NCBI RefSeq assembly: GCF_014655295.1
Contig: NZ_BNBI01000009.1
Coordinates: forward strand, 186,001-250,000
DNA from: Streptomyces fumanus
Lineage (GTDB): Bacteria; Actinomycetota; Actinomycetes; Streptomycetales; Streptomycetaceae
Length of the DNA stretch: 64,000 nucleotides
Reading direction: 5' to 3'
A model generated the notes under the pieces. That model was not told the DNA's origin. It saw nothing but the letters and a program-made list of their open reading frames with translations, and searched no databases. Shown here piece after piece: positions 41,776 through 49,493 of the stretch; position 1 is the first letter of the stretch, and every line of letters starts with the position of its first letter. Position numbers and translations under genes: made by a program.

Positions 41776-43298
41776 CCGAGCCCTACGCCGTGCCGGTGCC
41801 GAAGGGATACCGGGTCGGCGACTGGGAGGTGCGGGAGCCGATCGCGACCGGCGCGTTCGGCAGCGTGTACGAGGGACGGCGCCGCTCCGGCGGCGACGAC
41901 CTCCCGGCGACGGTGGCGCTGAAGTTCCTGCCCACCGGCACGGGCACCCCCCGCCACCTCACCCACCTGCGCGAACTGATCGACCGCGAGGTCGAGCTGC
42001 ACCGCCGCCTGAGCCGGCCCCGGCTGATCCGGATGTACGCCACCCTCACCGTCGACGACCCGGCCCGCCCCTGCCTCGACGGCGCCACCGTCCTCGTACT
42101 GGAGCGGGCCGAGCGGTCGCTGGCGGCGCTGCCGGTGCGGCCGGCGGACGGGCCCGCGCTGCTCGCGCAGATCTGCGAGGGACTGGCACAACTGCACGAG
42201 GCGGGCTGGGTGCACGGGGATCTGAAACCGGCCAACGTGCTGCTGATGAAGGACGGTTCGGTCCGGCTGGCCGACTTCAACATGGCCGCCGAGCTGGAGG
42301 GCACCCACGCCTACACGCCCGCCTTCTCCACGCCCGACTACACCCCGCCGGAACTGCTCTGGGCGGAGATCGGCGAGCGGGGCCGGCAGATCCGTCCGTC
42401 CGCCGACGTATGGGCGTTCGGCGTCCTCGCCCACCTGCTGCTCACCGGCACCTTCCCGCTGCCCGGCGGCACCCCGGCGGCCCGGCGGGACGCGGCGGTC
42501 GCCTACGCCCGGGGCACCGCGGAGCTGCGGCTGTCGCCCGCGCTGCCGGAGCCGTGGCGGGACATCGTGCGGGCCTGTCTGACCCGTACGCACGCCGAAC
42601 GCATCGGCACCCGGGCCCTGGCGCGCCGGGTGGCGGCGGCGGCCGGCGGGGCACCCCCGCGCCGCACCCGGACCTGGCGGCTGCTGCTGCTGGCCGGCGC
42701 GGCCGCCGCCGCCGTCGCGCTGGGCCTCGGCGTCAGCGCCGTCCTCGACGACGACACCGCGCCCGGCGGCCGGTCCGGCGGTACCGGCGGCGCGCGGGCC
42801 GCCGCCGCCTCCTACGGCGCGGCGGAACTCCGTACCGACCGGGACATCCCGGCCGCCTACCGGCTGCTGATCGTGGAGACCGCCCACGACTGCGACCGCG
42901 AAGAGGTCAGCCCCGTGCTGATCGCGGCCATGCTGAAGGTGGAGAGCGACTTCGACCCGCTGCTCTCCGACCCGGAGAAGAACGAGTACGGCATCGCCCG
43001 CTGGACCCCCAGCGTGCTGCGCTGGTGGATGCACGAGGACGGCACCCCCGGCGAGACCGTCCCCGAACCCCCGTTCCCGCCCGCCGAGTCCATCCCGGCG
43101 ATGGGCCGCTACCTGTGCTGGATCACGCCCCGGCTCGACGACGACCTGCCCGGCGACCGCCGGGTGCTGATCGCCGCCGCGTACCGCACGTCGTACGACA
43201 AGGTGAACGACACGGGCGGCGTTCCCCCGAAATACCGCGCCTACGCCGCCCGCGTCGCCCACTACCTCAAGGAGTACACCCCGCCGGGGCGGTCGTGA
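41772..43298 (+). CDS. Transmembrane Ser/Thr protein kinase with extracellular lytic-transglycosylase-like domain
   Basis: 508 residues from GTG 41772. Kinase domain about 15-290: glycine loop TGAFGSVYEG, VALKFL (ATP Lys), catalytic loop HGDLKPANVLL, then DFN instead of DFG, and YTPPELL in place of APE. The catalytic Asp and Asn are kept. A single helix at about 303-326 (LLLLAGAAAAAVALGLGVSAVL) leads outward to a domain at about 355-508: YRLLIVETAHDC, VSPVLIAAMLKVESDFDP with Glu391 at the position of the transglycosylase catalytic Glu, YGIARWTPSVLRWW, AMGRYLCWI, AYRTSYDKV, YAARVAHYL. This is the order of the SLT/lysozyme fold. It may sense or cut peptidoglycan and signal inward. Confidence 0.88.
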   Translation: MTEPYAVPVPKGYRVGDWEVREPIATGAFGSVYEGRRRSGGDDLPATVALKFLPTGTGTPRHLTHLRELIDREVELHRRLSRPRLIRMYATLTVDDPARPCLDGATVLVLERAERSLAALPVRPADGPALLAQICEGLAQLHEAGWVHGDLKPANVLLMKDGSVRLADFNMAAELEGTHAYTPAFSTPDYTPPELLWAEIGERGRQIRPSADVWAFGVLAHLLLTGTFPLPGGTPAARRDAAVAYARGTAELRLSPALPEPWRDIVRACLTRTHAERIGTRALARRVAAAAGGAPPRRTRTWRLLLLAGAAAAAVALGLGVSAVLDDDTAPGGRSGGTGGARAAAASYGAAELRTDRDIPAAYRLLIVETAHDCDREEVSPVLIAAMLKVESDFDPLLSDPEKNEYGIARWTPSVLRWWMHEDGTPGETVPEPPFPPAESIPAMGRYLCWITPRLDDDLPGDRRVLIAAAYRTSYDKVNDTGGVPPKYRAYAARVAHYLKEYTPPGRS

Positions 43299-43396
43299 CC
43301 CTGGGAGTTCACAGGTACCGCACAGGGTGCCCGGCGGGCACGGTGGTGGCACACCGCCTCGGCGGTACGACCACCGACGTTCATGGGGGAACGACA

Positions 43397-43864
43397 GTGA
43401 ACATCACCAAGCCCGCCGCCCTGCTCCTCGCGGCCTCGGCCCTGGTCGCCGGCTCCACGGCCGCGGCCACCGCCGCCGACCCGGCCGGCACCCGGGTCAC
43501 CGGCCTCCAGCGGGCCGCCGACCAGGTGCTCGCCGACCGGCACCAGCCGCTCAGCGTCTCCGCCGACGCGGTCAGGTACGAGGGCCTGACCGTCACCGAG
43601 GCGCCGAAGACCACGTCCGCCCGGGACCTGGCCTGCGCCTACGGCCACCTCTGCATGATCGTGAAGGGCACCAAGTTCGACTTCTACAAGTGCCAGACGT
43701 GGAACGTGACCAACTGGACCGGCGACGGCCCGTTCACCAACAACCAGACGCCGGGCACGGTGGCGAAGTTCTTCAACAAGGACGGCAGCGTCCGCTGGAC
43801 GTCCACCGCCTACCAGGCGGGCACCGCCACCTGGGACCCGATCTGGTCCCTGCGCCCCTGCTGA
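43397..43864 (+). CDS. Small secreted protein with C-terminal Cys-rich domain
   Basis: 155 residues from GTG 43397 after GGGGGA. A Sec signal peptide (KPAALLLAASALVAGSTAAATA, cleavage near residue 28) is followed by a helical stretch (GLQRAADQVLADRHQPLSV) and a beta-rich domain LACAYGHLCMIVKGTKFDFYKCQTWNV...GTVAKFFNKDGSVRW...WSLRPC with four Cys. The CxxxxxC...Y/W pattern resembles small secreted Streptomyces proteins related to peptidase inhibitor family I36, but I cannot confirm it. It stands 98 bp after the kinase and ends at a strong terminator shared with purH. Confidence 0.75.
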   Translation: MNITKPAALLLAASALVAGSTAAATAADPAGTRVTGLQRAADQVLADRHQPLSVSADAVRYEGLTVTEAPKTTSARDLACAYGHLCMIVKGTKFDFYKCQTWNVTNWTGDGPFTNNQTPGTVAKFFNKDGSVRWTSTAYQAGTATWDPIWSLRPC

Positions 43865-43876
43865 TCGCGGCTGCCG

Positions 43877-43911
43877 CGAGGGCCCGCCGGTCGGTGACCG
43901 GCGGGCCCTCG
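43877..43911. terminator. Bidirectional terminator before purH
   Basis: 16-bp perfect stem (43877-43892 with 43896-43911) with a GGT loop, between convergent stops at 43864 and 43956. Confidence 0.88.
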
Positions 43912-43955
43912 CCGCGTTCCGGGAGTTCCGGACGGCTCAGGGCGGCAGTCCCGGC

Positions 43956-45524
43956 TCAGTGGAAGAAGTGGCGCGTGCCCGTGAAGTACATGGTCACGCC
44001 GGCCTTCTTCGCCGCCTCGACCACCAGTTCGTCACGGACCGAACCGCCCGGCTGGACCACGGCCTTGACGCCCGCCGCGGTCAGGATCTCCAGGCCGTCC
44101 GGGAACGGGAAGAACGCGTCGGACGCCGCGTACGCGCCCTGGGCGCGCTCGGCGCCGGCCCGCTCGACCGCGAGCTTCGCGGAGTCGACCCGGTTGACCT
44201 GGCCCATGCCGACGCCGACCGAGGCGCCGTCCTTGGCCAGCAGGATCGCGTTGGACTTCACCGCGCGGCACGCCTTCCAGGCGAACGCCAGCTCGGCCAG
44301 CTCCGCCTCGCCGAGCGCCTCGCCGGTGGCCAGCGTCCAGGTGGCCGGGTCGTCGCCCTCGGCCTGGAGGCGGTCGGCGACCTGGAGCAGGGCGCCGCCG
44401 TCGATGGGCTTGACCTCCACCGGGTGCGCGGGGGTCTCCGGGCAGCGCAGCACGCGGATGTTCTTCTTCTTGGTGAGGGCCTCCAGCGCGCCCTCCTCGT
44501 AGTCCGGCGCCACGATGACCTCGGTGAAGATCTCCGCGACCTGCTCGGCCATCTCCTTGCTGACCGGCCGGTTCACCGCGATCACGCCGCCGAACGCGGA
44601 CAGCGGGTCGCAGGCGTGCGCCTTGCGGTGCGCCTCGGCGACGTCCGCGCCGATCGCGATGCCGCAGGGGTTGGCGTGCTTGATGATCGCCACACAGGGC
44701 TCGGCGTGGTCGTAGGCGGCCCGGCGGGCGGCGTCGGTGTCCGTGTAGTTGTTGTACGACATCTCCTTGCCGTGCAACTGCTCCGCCTCGGCCAGGCCGC
44801 CGGTGCCCGCGGTGTAGAGGGCGGCGGGCTGGTGCGGGTTCTCGCCGTAGCGCAGGGTGTGCGAGCGCTCCAGGCTGGTGGCGAGGAACTCCGGGAACGC
44901 GGAGTCGTCGGCGGGGGCGTACGCGGAGGCGAACCAGGAGGAGACCGCGATGTCGTACTCGGCGGTGTGCCGGAACGCCTCGGCGGCCAGGCGCTTGCGG
45001 GCGGCCAGGTCGAACCCGCCGTCGCGCACCGCGGCGAGCACGTCGGCGTACCGGGCGGGGCTGGTGACCACCGCGACCGAGGGGTGGTTCTTGGCGGCGG
45101 CGCGGACCATCGACGGGCCGCCGATGTCGATCTGCTCGACGCACTCGTCCGGGGTGGCGCCCGAGGCGACGGTCTCGCGGAACGGGTAGAGGTTGACCAC
45201 GACCAGGTCGAACGGCTCCACGCCCAGCTCGGCGAGCTGCTCGCGGTGGCTGTCCAGCCGCAGGTCGGCGAGGATGCCCGCGTGCACCTTCGGGTGCAGG
45301 GTCTTGACCCGGCCGTCCAGGCACTCGGGGAAGCCGGTCAGCTCCTCGACCTTGGTGACGGGGATGCCGGCGGCGGCGATCCGGCCGGCCGTGGAGCCGG
45401 TGGAGACGAGTTCGACGCCCGCGTCGTGCAGCCCGCGGGCGAGGTCCTCCAGCCCGGTCTTGTCGTAGACGCTGACGAGCGCGCGACGGATGGCCCGCTG
45501 GGAGCTCTCGGCGGTGGCGGTCAC
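43956..45524 (-). CDS. purH: Bifunctional AICAR transformylase/IMP cyclohydrolase
   Basis: 522 residues from GTG 45524, overlapping the purN stop (GTGA). The N-terminal MGS-like IMP cyclohydrolase domain has RALVSVYDKTGLEDLARGL, STGSTAGRIAAAG, HPKVHAGIL and DLVVVNLYPF. The AICAR formyltransferase domain has LRYGENPHQPAALY, KEMSYNNYTDTDAA, IIKHANPCGIA and DAFFPFPDGLEI. It performs the last two steps of IMP synthesis, taking a formyl group from 10-formyl-THF. Its substrate AICAR (ZMP) is the ligand precursor of the riboswitch on glyA. Confidence 0.96.
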   Translation of the reverse strand: MTATAESSQRAIRRALVSVYDKTGLEDLARGLHDAGVELVSTGSTAGRIAAAGIPVTKVEELTGFPECLDGRVKTLHPKVHAGILADLRLDSHREQLAELGVEPFDLVVVNLYPFRETVASGATPDECVEQIDIGGPSMVRAAAKNHPSVAVVTSPARYADVLAAVRDGGFDLAARKRLAAEAFRHTAEYDIAVSSWFASAYAPADDSAFPEFLATSLERSHTLRYGENPHQPAALYTAGTGGLAEAEQLHGKEMSYNNYTDTDAARRAAYDHAEPCVAIIKHANPCGIAIGADVAEAHRKAHACDPLSAFGGVIAVNRPVSKEMAEQVAEIFTEVIVAPDYEEGALEALTKKKNIRVLRCPETPAHPVEVKPIDGGALLQVADRLQAEGDDPATWTLATGEALGEAELAELAFAWKACRAVKSNAILLAKDGASVGVGMGQVNRVDSAKLAVERAGAERAQGAYAASDAFFPFPDGLEILTAAGVKAVVQPGGSVRDELVVEAAKKAGVTMYFTGTRHFFH

Positions 45525-46159
45525 TGGATAACTACCTTTCGTCCCTCAATGCGATAGCCGCGGCGGGCGAGCCGCCCCACGACATCGACGAGCAGCCTTC
45601 GCTCGACTTCCTTGATGCGCTCGTGCAGAGCGCTCTCGTCGTCCTCGTCCCGGATCTCCACCACGCCCTGCGCGATGATCGGCCCGGTGTCGACGCCGTC
45701 GTCGACGAAGTGGACGGTGCAGCCGGTGACCTTGGCGCCGTACGCGAGCGCGTCCCGTACGCCGTGGGCCCCCGGGAAGCTCGGGAGGAGAGCGGGGTGG
45801 GTGTTGACGAACCGCCCCCCGAAACGGGCCAGGAACTCCTTGCCCACGATCTTCATGAACCCGGCCGAGACCACCAGGTCCGGCTCGTGGGCGGCGACGG
45901 CGGCGGCGAGCGCCGCGTCCCACTCCTCGCGGGTGGCGTGGTCCCTGACCTTGCACACGAACGTCGGCAGCCCGGCGCGCTCGGCACGCGCGAGCCCCTC
46001 GATGCCGTCGCGGTCCGCGCCGACGGCGACGATCTCGGCCCCGTACGTCTCGGCGCCGGTGGCGGCGATCTCGTCGAGCAGCGCCTGCAGGTTGGTGCCG
46101 GATCCGGAGACCAGCACGACCAGTCGCCTGACGCGCTCGGCCACGGGCTTGGCGGCCAC
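45521..46159 (-). CDS. purN: Phosphoribosylglycinamide formyltransferase
   Basis: 212 residues from GTG 46159. VLVSGSGTNLQALLD at the start, the folate/active-site segment VSAGFMKIVGKEFLARFGGRFVNTHPALLPSFPG in the middle (Asn and His of NTHPALLPSFPG are catalytic), and VHFVDDGVDTGPIIAQ with the catalytic Asp. It formylates GAR using 10-formyl-THF. First gene of purN-purH. The ribosome site is GAGAAAGGG. An 18-bp imperfect palindrome lies 56 bp upstream. Confidence 0.95.
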   Translation of the reverse strand: MAAKPVAERVRRLVVLVSGSGTNLQALLDEIAATGAETYGAEIVAVGADRDGIEGLARAERAGLPTFVCKVRDHATREEWDAALAAAVAAHEPDLVVSAGFMKIVGKEFLARFGGRFVNTHPALLPSFPGAHGVRDALAYGAKVTGCTVHFVDDGVDTGPIIAQGVVEIRDEDDESALHERIKEVERRLLVDVVGRLARRGYRIEGRKVVIQ

Positions 46160-46214
46160 GGTGGGGGCCCTTTCTCGGGGAAGCGGGTGCCTGCGGCCGG
46201 TCCGCACCGCCGCG

Positions 46215-46232
46215 TTTGTACGGTCGTACGAA
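46215..46232. promoter_or_regulatory. Imperfect palindrome upstream of purN
   Basis: TTTGTACG-GT-CGTACGAA, arms of 8 with one mismatch, 56-73 bp before the purN start. Candidate promoter or operator element. Confidence 0.35.
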
Positions 46233-46451
46233 TGCTTCGCGCCCCGGGATACGGGGAAGTCTACGAAGCGGCCGGCCGTCAGCAACGATACCGGCACACC
46301 GGACGGCCCCCTCGGGACGGGGGCGTGGCCGGAAGGTAGCGTCTGGTCGAAGCGGGGCGCTGCCGCCGGTGTGGCGGTCGGCGCCGGTGCTCGGCGTCGG
46401 TGGTGCCCCGTGCTGCCGGCCCTCGCCGCGGCGCGTTCGGCGGCGGCCGAC

Positions 46452-46515
46452 GGTCGGCGGCGGCCGCGGTCGGTGACGGTGGTTGTCGACGGTGGTCGGC
46501 GGCGGCCGCGGTCGG
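46452..46515. repeat. 22-bp direct repeat in the purN/membrane-protein gap
   Basis: Two identical 22-bp copies (46452-46473 and 46494-46515) with core GGCGGCGGCCGCGGTCGG. The 474-bp gap 46160-46633 otherwise shows the purN palindrome and no gene I would call. Confidence 0.6.
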
Positions 46516-46633
46516 CGGCGTGGGCGTCGGCGGTGGCGGGAACGCTGCTGGTGTGCCGGGCGTTCACCAGTCGTACCCGTATCGCCCGCTCGACCCGACC
46601 ATTCCTATTCGCCAAGGGGAAGACGCTCACTTG

Positions 46634-47407
46634 ATGCCGGACCGCAGCCTGCGACTGCTCATGCTCCCCCAGCAGTCGGCGCAGGGAGGGGAGCACAGCA
46701 CCGGTGTGCTGCTGCGGGAGCGCCCGTCCTCGCCGCCCGACGCGCCCAGTGGCCCCGACGGGGCGTCCCCGTCCCAGGACGACAACCCCTTCGCGCCCCC
46801 GCCCGAGGGCACCCCGGACCGGCCCTGGCAGCCCCGGCACCCGTCGGGCGGTGACGACCAGGACGGCGACCGGGGCGCGCAGGGCGGCCGCACGCCCTGG
46901 GGCGGCCGCTGGAGCGACCGGCAGCCCGGCCGCTCCCCCGGCGGCTTCGGCGAGCGTCCCGGGCCGCGCCCCGAGGGGCCGTCCGGCGGTCCCGGCCCGC
47001 GCTGGGACCCGGCCGACCCCGCCCAGCGCCGCGCTCGGTACGCGCTGCTGAGCGGCATGTGGGCGCTGTTCTTCGCCCTGTTCAGTTGGCCGTACGTGGC
47101 CCTGCTGCTCGGCGCGCTCGCCCTGTACTGGGGCATCAGCGCCCTGCGCGCCAAGCCCCGGGCCGCCACCGACCCCGACACCCCGGCGGCGCCCGAGCCG
47201 GCCGGCCGGCCGCAGACGACCGCCGCGGTCAGCGGCCTGGTCACGGCCTCGCTGGGCATCGTCCTGGTCGCCGCGTCCTTCGCCGCGCAACTCGTCTACA
47301 GCGACTACTACACGTGCCGCAGCGACGCCCTCACCAACGAGTCGAGACAGTCCTGCAGCGAGCATCTGCCGGAGCAGTTGCGGGGGGTGCTGGGCAGCGA
47401 GGGCTGA
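46634..47407 (+). CDS. Membrane protein of unknown function with Pro/Gly-rich N-terminus
   Basis: 257 residues from ATG 46634, 10 bases after GGGGAAG. Residues 20-130 are disordered, rich in Pro, Gly, Asp and Arg. Helices at about 137-165 (ALLSGMWALFFALFSWPYVALLLGALALYWGISAL, really one long or two short helices) and about 200-225 (AAVSGLVTASLGIVLVAASFAAQLVYS). The C-tail has two Cys (YYTCRSD, QSCSEHLPEQL). Neighbour of purN and PerM-like genes in Streptomyces. No function recognised. Confidence 0.75.
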   Translation: MPDRSLRLLMLPQQSAQGGEHSTGVLLRERPSSPPDAPSGPDGASPSQDDNPFAPPPEGTPDRPWQPRHPSGGDDQDGDRGAQGGRTPWGGRWSDRQPGRSPGGFGERPGPRPEGPSGGPGPRWDPADPAQRRARYALLSGMWALFFALFSWPYVALLLGALALYWGISALRAKPRAATDPDTPAAPEPAGRPQTTAAVSGLVTASLGIVLVAASFAAQLVYSDYYTCRSDALTNESRQSCSEHLPEQLRGVLGSEG

Positions 47408-47438
47408 TCCTCGGCGGTCCCGTCCCCTGTGACTCGGC

Positions 47439-49397
47439 TCATGGGGTCGTCGGGCCGGTGGGGGGTTCCGGGGGCACCAGGTCGTAAGGGTGCAGCGCGC
47501 TGTCGTCGCCGCCGTCGCCGTCCTTCAGGTCGGGGTGGGCGGCGTGGTCGTAGAGCGGGGCGGGGGTCGGCGTCGGTGCCGGTGACCGCGGTGCCTTGCG
47601 CGGGAGGCTCCAGTCGCCGAGCGCGGGTACGGGGACGCGCAGCCGTCGGCGGTCCAGCACGGGTACCGGGACGCGCAGGCGGCGGTCCAGCCCGGGCACC
47701 GGAATGCCCAGGTACCGGCGGTCCCCTCGGGTGCCGTCGTCCGGGGCCGTCGCGGCGCCGGCCCCGGTGCGTCCGGCGGTGCCGCGTCCGCCCAGGCAGC
47801 GCCAGATCCGTACGGCCACCGCCGTCGGCACGGCGACGGTCGCGGTCCACACCAGGGCCGCGCCCCCGGCCTGCCACCACACCGGCCCGAACCGCGCCAG
47901 CGCGGCGTTGCCCAGCGCCCCGCCCGCCAGCGCGGTCAGCAACGCGACCAGGACGGCGCACAGCACCGCGGAGAGCGCGGCGGAGACGGCGGTACGGCCG
48001 AGGGGCCAGGCACCGGCTGGGGTGCCGTCGGGGTCCCAGGGGCCGGGGCCGGGGCGGGGACGGGGGGTGGCGGGTTCCCGGCCGCCGGGTCCCGGGGCGC
48101 CGGGTTCCGGGCCGCCGGGTCTTTTGGCGTCGCTGGCGTCGGGTTTCCTGGCGTCGGGGCGGGTGCCGTCGGTGCGGGTGGCGTCGGGGCGGGTGCCCGG
48201 GTCGGAGGTGGTCGGCGCGGGGTCGTCCGGGTGGCCGGGCGCGTGGCCGTGGTCCGGGTTCCCGCAGTGCTCCGTCGCGGAGCGGGCCGTGAACCAGCCC
48301 GCCGTGACACCGGCCGCGAGCGGCACGACCCCGGTCGCCCAGTGCAGCGGCGTGCCCGGACCCGCGTCCGGTACCGCCGCCAGCAGCGGGAACGGCGGCA
48401 GCAGCGGCGCGGGCGCCGAGGCGTACGGGCCGACCAGATGCCCGGTGCCCAGCACGAACCCCGGCCCGAGCGCGTACGCCGACGCCCACACCGCCGCGTT
48501 CGGCACCAGCGCCAGACAGAGCAGCAGCACCGCGATCTGCCCCGACCACCCCTCCGACAGCCGCAGGAACGAGCCCCGGGCCGCCCCGCCGTGCCCCACC
48601 AGCGACACCGCCAGCAGCAGCGCCCCGCCGCCGACCAGCACCGCCGTGCCGGCGCCCGCGGCCCGCGCGGCGGCGCCCACCCGGGCGTCCGGCTCCACGA
48701 TCAGCACCCGCAGATGCCAGGGCAGTACCCGCAGCGCCCGGCCCACCGGCCCGCCCGGCCGGCCGAACGCCGTCCACACCCCCGCGCCGGCCGCCGCCAT
48801 CGTGACCAGCGGCAGCCACAGCACCGTCCACGGCCAGGAGGGCCGCAGCGCGCCGCCGGCCGCGTACAGCACCACGGGCAGGGCCACGCCGAGGTAGCCG
48901 AGGACGACGCCGGCCCAGGCGATCCGCGCCGAGACGTGCGGCGGAGCGGCGGCCCGGTCCGCCCGTACGCCCGGCCGGCCGACGCGGGTCGCGGAGGGCA
49001 TCCCCGGGCCCACGGCCAGACCCACGCCGTCGTCGACGTCCGTGGCGTCCCGGGCGGCCCGGTGCAGCAGCCACACCGGCAGCAGCAGGAACAGCAGCGG
49101 GGTGACCCCGACGGGCGCGGAGCCGCCGCCGAGCCGTTCGACGCGGACGAGTTCGACGCCGTGCGCCAGCACCCACAGGGCGGCCGTCATGTGCAGCGCG
49201 CCGCCCGGCCCGCTGTCCGGGTACGGCGAACTGATCCACAGCAGCATCACCAGCACGGCCACCGCGCAGAGCCCCAGCCCGGCCGCGATCGCCCCGCCGA
49301 GCAGCCCGGCGGCCAGCCCCGGCGAACGGTCCCGCCAGCGGGCGAGCAGCACGGACAGCGGCGGTCGGCGGACAGTCGTATGGATCACGCCCGCCAT
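47439..49397 (-). CDS. DUF6350/PerM-like polytopic membrane protein
   Basis: 652 residues with ten or more helices, among them GLAAGLLGGAIAAGLGLCAVAVLVMLLW (about 28-55), TPLLFLLLPVWLLHRAAR (about 98-115), LGYLGVALPVVLYAAGGAL, AAGAGTAVLVGGGALLLAVSL and AALSAVLCAVLVALLTALAGGALG. The second of the loops (about 375-450) and the tail (about 525-652) are Pro/Asp/Arg-rich, the tail with RRLRVPVPVL repeated as RRLRVPVPAL. The family is related to mycobacterial PerM (Rv0955), which helps cell division under stress. Convergent with the 46634 gene by 31 bp. Assignment is by topology and position. Confidence 0.78.
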   Translation of the reverse strand: MAGVIHTTVRRPPLSVLLARWRDRSPGLAAGLLGGAIAAGLGLCAVAVLVMLLWISSPYPDSGPGGALHMTAALWVLAHGVELVRVERLGGGSAPVGVTPLLFLLLPVWLLHRAARDATDVDDGVGLAVGPGMPSATRVGRPGVRADRAAAPPHVSARIAWAGVVLGYLGVALPVVLYAAGGALRPSWPWTVLWLPLVTMAAAGAGVWTAFGRPGGPVGRALRVLPWHLRVLIVEPDARVGAAARAAGAGTAVLVGGGALLLAVSLVGHGGAARGSFLRLSEGWSGQIAVLLLCLALVPNAAVWASAYALGPGFVLGTGHLVGPYASAPAPLLPPFPLLAAVPDAGPGTPLHWATGVVPLAAGVTAGWFTARSATEHCGNPDHGHAPGHPDDPAPTTSDPGTRPDATRTDGTRPDARKPDASDAKRPGGPEPGAPGPGGREPATPRPRPGPGPWDPDGTPAGAWPLGRTAVSAALSAVLCAVLVALLTALAGGALGNAALARFGPVWWQAGGAALVWTATVAVPTAVAVRIWRCLGGRGTAGRTGAGAATAPDDGTRGDRRYLGIPVPGLDRRLRVPVPVLDRRRLRVPVPALGDWSLPRKAPRSPAPTPTPAPLYDHAAHPDLKDGDGGDDSALHPYDLVPPEPPTGPTTP

Positions 49398-49466
49398 GCT
49401 GCCAACGACACGCGCTCCAGCGACGTAACAGGCGAAGCCCCGTTGTGTCGCTCAATATACGTTTAT

Positions 49467-49480
49467 GTACTTTTTCGTAC
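49467..49480. promoter_or_regulatory. AT-rich promoter region with GTAC palindrome
   Basis: GTAC-TTTTTC-GTAC sits in the only AT-rich tract nearby (49453-49483), 14 bp before the GTG of the HTH gene. It may be promoter or autoregulatory operator; the region is shared with the divergent PerM-like gene. Confidence 0.4.
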
Positions 49481-49493
49481 GAAGGGGCGCCCG

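Noticed and set aside
43397..43864. Firm assignment of the secreted protein to peptidase inhibitor family I36
   Set aside because: Only the secretion signal and Cys pattern are similar; key motifs could not be verified.
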